A program made the translations under genes and the position numbers. The notes under the pieces were generated by a model. That model did not search any database and was not told where the DNA came from. It worked only from the letters and a program-made list of their open reading frames with translations. A stretch of 64,000 bases of DNA, taken from NCBI RefSeq assembly GCF_001692325.1, contig NZ_LXKN01000001.1, positions 372,001-436,000 of the forward strand, read 5' to 3'. Positions 61,897 to 64,000 of the stretch are shown here, piece by piece (position 1 is the first letter of the stretch; each line of letters begins with the position of its first letter). Source of the DNA: Rhizobium sp. AC27/96 (GTDB lineage: Bacteria > Pseudomonadota > Alphaproteobacteria > Rhizobiales > Rhizobiaceae).

Positions 61897-62090
61897 GGGA
61901 AAACCTTGGGGGTAGGAGAGGCTGAAAATGAAGAGGGTCGCGCGAATTTAGGCGTGAACTGAGCGAGCGCAAGAAAAAAATCATTGCCTTTCGCAGGCGC
62001 AAAAGCCTGTGGCTGCGGGGCTTGCGCTATTGACTCCGCTGTAAACAATGTCATTGGGAAGCGAAACGACCCCTAAAAGGACGCTTTATA

Positions 62091-63035
62091 ATGACAGTTG
62101 CTTTCACATTTCCCGGCCAGGGCAGCCAGGCCGTCGGCATGGGCAAGGATCTTGCCGACAATTTCGCCGAGGCGCGCGCCGTCTTCGAGGAAGTCGATGA
62201 AGCGCTCGGTGAAAAGCTCTCCGACGTCATCTTCAATGGTCCGGAAGACAAGTTGACGCTGACGGCCAATGCGCAGCCAGCGCTGATGGCTGTGTCGCTT
62301 GCCGTCATTCGTGTTCTGCAGGCCCGCGGCCTCGATCTGAAGAGCAAGGTCGCCTATGTCGCCGGCCATTCGCTCGGTGAATATTCGGCGCTCTGTGCCG
62401 CCGGTACTTTCTCGCTTGCCGACACCGCGCGGCTGCTGCGAATTCGCGGCAACGCCATGCAGGCGGCGGTTCCCGTCGGCGTTGGCGCCATGGCCGCGAT
62501 CATCGGGCTCGAACATGCCGATGTCGTCGCCGTCTGTGAGGAAGCCTCCGCCCTCGGCGCCTGTCAGATTGCCAATGACAATGGCGGCGGCCAGATCGTC
62601 ATTTCCGGCGAGAAAGCCTCTGTCGAAAAGGCTGCTGAGATCGCAACCGCCAAGGGCGCCAAGCGTGCCATCCTGCTGCCGGTCTCCGCCCCCTTCCATT
62701 CCGTGCTGATGGCGCCGGCTGCCGAAGCGATGCGCGAAGCGCTCGCCGGCGTCGCCAAGGCCAACCCGGTCCTGCCCGTGATTGCCAATGTCAGGGCGGC
62801 CCCGGTGACGGATGCGGATGAGATTGCCAGGCTGCTGGTCGAGCAAGTCACCGGCCAGGTTCGCTGGCGCGAGACCGTGGAGTGGTTTGCAGCCAATAAT
62901 GTGACAACATTGTATGAAATTGGCGCCGGTAAGGTGCTGACGGGCCTGGCTCGCCGTATCGACAAATCGGTCAATGGCATCGCCGTCAACAACGCCGCGG
63001 ATATCGACACCGTGCTTGGCGCATTGCTCGGCTGA
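62091..63035 (+). CDS. fabD: Malonyl-CoA:ACP transacylase
   Basis: A 314-residue enzyme that moves malonyl from CoA to acyl carrier protein, feeding fatty-acid elongation. The N-terminal FPGQGSQAVGMG and the nucleophile elbow AGHSLGEYSAL (catalytic Ser) are complete; the catalytic His is in SAPFHSVLM, and Arg in the LLRIRGNAMQ region. The end EIGAGKVLTGLARRID is typical. It is followed 26 bases later by fabG, with acpP expected beyond the window. Confidence 0.97.
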   Translation: MTVAFTFPGQGSQAVGMGKDLADNFAEARAVFEEVDEALGEKLSDVIFNGPEDKLTLTANAQPALMAVSLAVIRVLQARGLDLKSKVAYVAGHSLGEYSALCAAGTFSLADTARLLRIRGNAMQAAVPVGVGAMAAIIGLEHADVVAVCEEASALGACQIANDNGGGQIVISGEKASVEKAAEIATAKGAKRAILLPVSAPFHSVLMAPAAEAMREALAGVAKANPVLPVIANVRAAPVTDADEIARLLVEQVTGQVRWRETVEWFAANNVTTLYEIGAGKVLTGLARRIDKSVNGIAVNNAADIDTVLGALLG

Positions 63036-63061
63036 CAGAATTCAAGGAACGAGGGACAAAC

Positions 63062-63799
63062 ATGCTTGATTTGACCGGCCGCAAGGCCCTGGTAACCGGT
63101 TCATCCGGCGGCATCGGCGAAGAGATCGCCCGGCTCCTGCACAAGCAGGGCGCCATTGTCGGCCTGCACGGCACACGCGTCGAAAAGCTGGAGGCACTGG
63201 CGTCCGAACTCGGCGATCGCGTCAAGATATTCCCGGCCAACCTGTCGGATCGCGACGAGGTCAAGGCGCTCGGCGCGAAGGCCGAAGAAGAGCTCGGCGG
63301 CGTCGATATTCTCGTCAACAATGCCGGTATCACCAAGGACGGCCTGTTCGTGCGCATGAGCGACGACGATTGGGATGCCGTGCTGGAAGTCAACCTCACG
63401 GCTGTCTTCCGCCTCACGCGCGAGCTGACCCATCCGATGATGCGCCGCCGCTATGGCCGCATCATCAACATCACGTCGGTCGTCGGCGTCACCGGCAATC
63501 CGGGTCAGGCGAACTACTGCGCCTCCAAGGCCGGCATGATCGGTTTCACCAAGTCTCTGGCGCAGGAAATTGCCACCCGCAACGTCACGGTAAACTGCGT
63601 TGCTCCCGGCTTCATCGAGAGCGCCATGACCGGCAAGCTGAACGATAAGCAGAAGGAAGCCATCATGGGCGCCATTCCCATGAAGCGCATGGGCACCGGT
63701 GCGGAGGTCGCTTCGGCGGTCGCCTATCTTGCTTCCTCGGAAGCAAGCTACGTCACGGGCCAGACGATCCATGTCAACGGCGGCATGGCAATGATCTAA
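63062..63799 (+). CDS. fabG: 3-oxoacyl-[ACP] reductase
   Basis: A 245-residue NADPH-dependent SDR that reduces 3-oxoacyl-ACP in fatty-acid elongation. The cofactor motif is TGSSGGIGEE, followed by LVNNAGITKDGL, NITSVVG (catalytic Ser) and YCASKAGMIGF (Tyr, Lys). The GFIESAMT motif after PG is typical of FabG. It lies in an operon with fabD. The C-terminal TGQTIHVNGGMAMI is the family standard. Confidence 0.97.
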   Translation: MLDLTGRKALVTGSSGGIGEEIARLLHKQGAIVGLHGTRVEKLEALASELGDRVKIFPANLSDRDEVKALGAKAEEELGGVDILVNNAGITKDGLFVRMSDDDWDAVLEVNLTAVFRLTRELTHPMMRRRYGRIINITSVVGVTGNPGQANYCASKAGMIGFTKSLAQEIATRNVTVNCVAPGFIESAMTGKLNDKQKEAIMGAIPMKRMGTGAEVASAVAYLASSEASYVTGQTIHVNGGMAMI

Positions 63800-63807
63800 A
63801 GGGAATT

Positions 63808-63837
63808 GCTATTGGAGGGAACTTTCCCTCCAATAGC
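63808..63837 (+). terminator. Strong hairpin after fabG
   Basis: The perfect 12-bp arms GCTATTGGAGGG and CCCTCCAATAGC have a 6-base AACTTT apex, with no following T-run. It lies 9 bases after the fabG stop and may be an attenuator or RNA-stability element between fabG and the gene expected next (acpP). The remaining 160 bases to the window end hold no gene. Confidence 0.55.
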
Positions 63838-64000
63838 ATGTTGAGCAACCCGGAGCCGGCTATTTTCTGGCTTTGCGACGGACTTAAACCGTGTTAAGCG
63901 GGCCATGACTGTGAACAGTCGTCCCGAAAATGCAGACGGACGGCGCCGCGCTCAAGGCGGCTCGACCGGATCTCAGTGCCGGGTTGAACGGGTTTGCCAG

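Overview
This window looks like chromosomal core DNA of a Rhizobiaceae alphaproteobacterium, most likely Rhizobium sensu lato. Supporting signs are an Omp2b/RopA-type porin, the gene orders dapA-smpB, rpoZ-rsh, acpS-lepB-rnc-era-recO, rpsF-rpsR-DUF2232-rplI and purF-cvpA-radA, GC-rich third codon positions, and several copies of a RIME-like rhizobial intergenic repeat. The species cannot be fixed from the sequence alone. No tRNA, rRNA, CRISPR array, prophage or insertion sequence was found.

Layout. 1-4.3 kb: the 3' end of a porin, an alpha/beta hydrolase and a Slt-type lytic transglycosylase. 4.5-7.4 kb: dapA, smpB, a NYN-domain protein and rpoZ. 7.5-16.2 kb: the bifunctional (p)ppGpp enzyme, a tiny DUF3563-like protein, a DUF2062 membrane protein and the acpS-lepB-rnc-era cluster, then a Crp/Fnr regulator, a single-domain response regulator and recO. 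16.3-20.6 kb: MOSC and HD proteins and a giant DUF2339 membrane protein. 20.7-22.9 kb: two related EF-hand proteins on either side of a periplasmic Cu/Zn superoxide dismutase. 22.9-28.5 kb: a translationally coupled ygfZ / YfbR-like / tyrosine-phosphatase operon and small exported, Nudix, YnfA and HMCES (YedK) proteins. 28.8-31.2 kb: pssA-psd (phosphatidylethanolamine synthesis) and pyrE. 31.4-36.4 kb: a PhoC-like acid phosphatase, an Atm1-type ABC exporter and a modular LysM protein. 36.5-44.7 kb: a LOG-family protein, an orphan ORF, rarD, cimA, then pip preceded by three tandem GFA-family genes and a DUF559 protein, and cysS. 44.9-53.6 kb: a small unknown protein, an SDR, purF, cvpA, radA, a LysE exporter, alr and dnaB. 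53.9-57.1 kb: a MarR / MFS / HlyD efflux operon. 57.2-59.6 kb: the rplI-DUF2232-rpsR-rpsF ribosomal operon. 60-64 kb: a histidine phosphatase, an aldo/keto reductase, and fabD-fabG. The window ends just upstream of where acpP would normally lie.

Most genes are housekeeping: cell wall, translation, stringent response, phospholipid and fatty-acid synthesis, purine and pyrimidine synthesis, and replication and repair. The less ordinary parts are (i) the EF-hand pair, which shares a C-terminal tail and a TTAA-spaced-TTAAC promoter dyad also seen before a third small gene; (ii) the DUF559-GFA-GFA-GFA-pip run, in which every junction overlaps and which lies downstream of a perfect 43-bp inverted repeat; (iii) RIME-type repeats whose terminal TAG is the stop codon of the adjoining gene at three places; and (iv) a LysM envelope protein built from two nested internal duplications.
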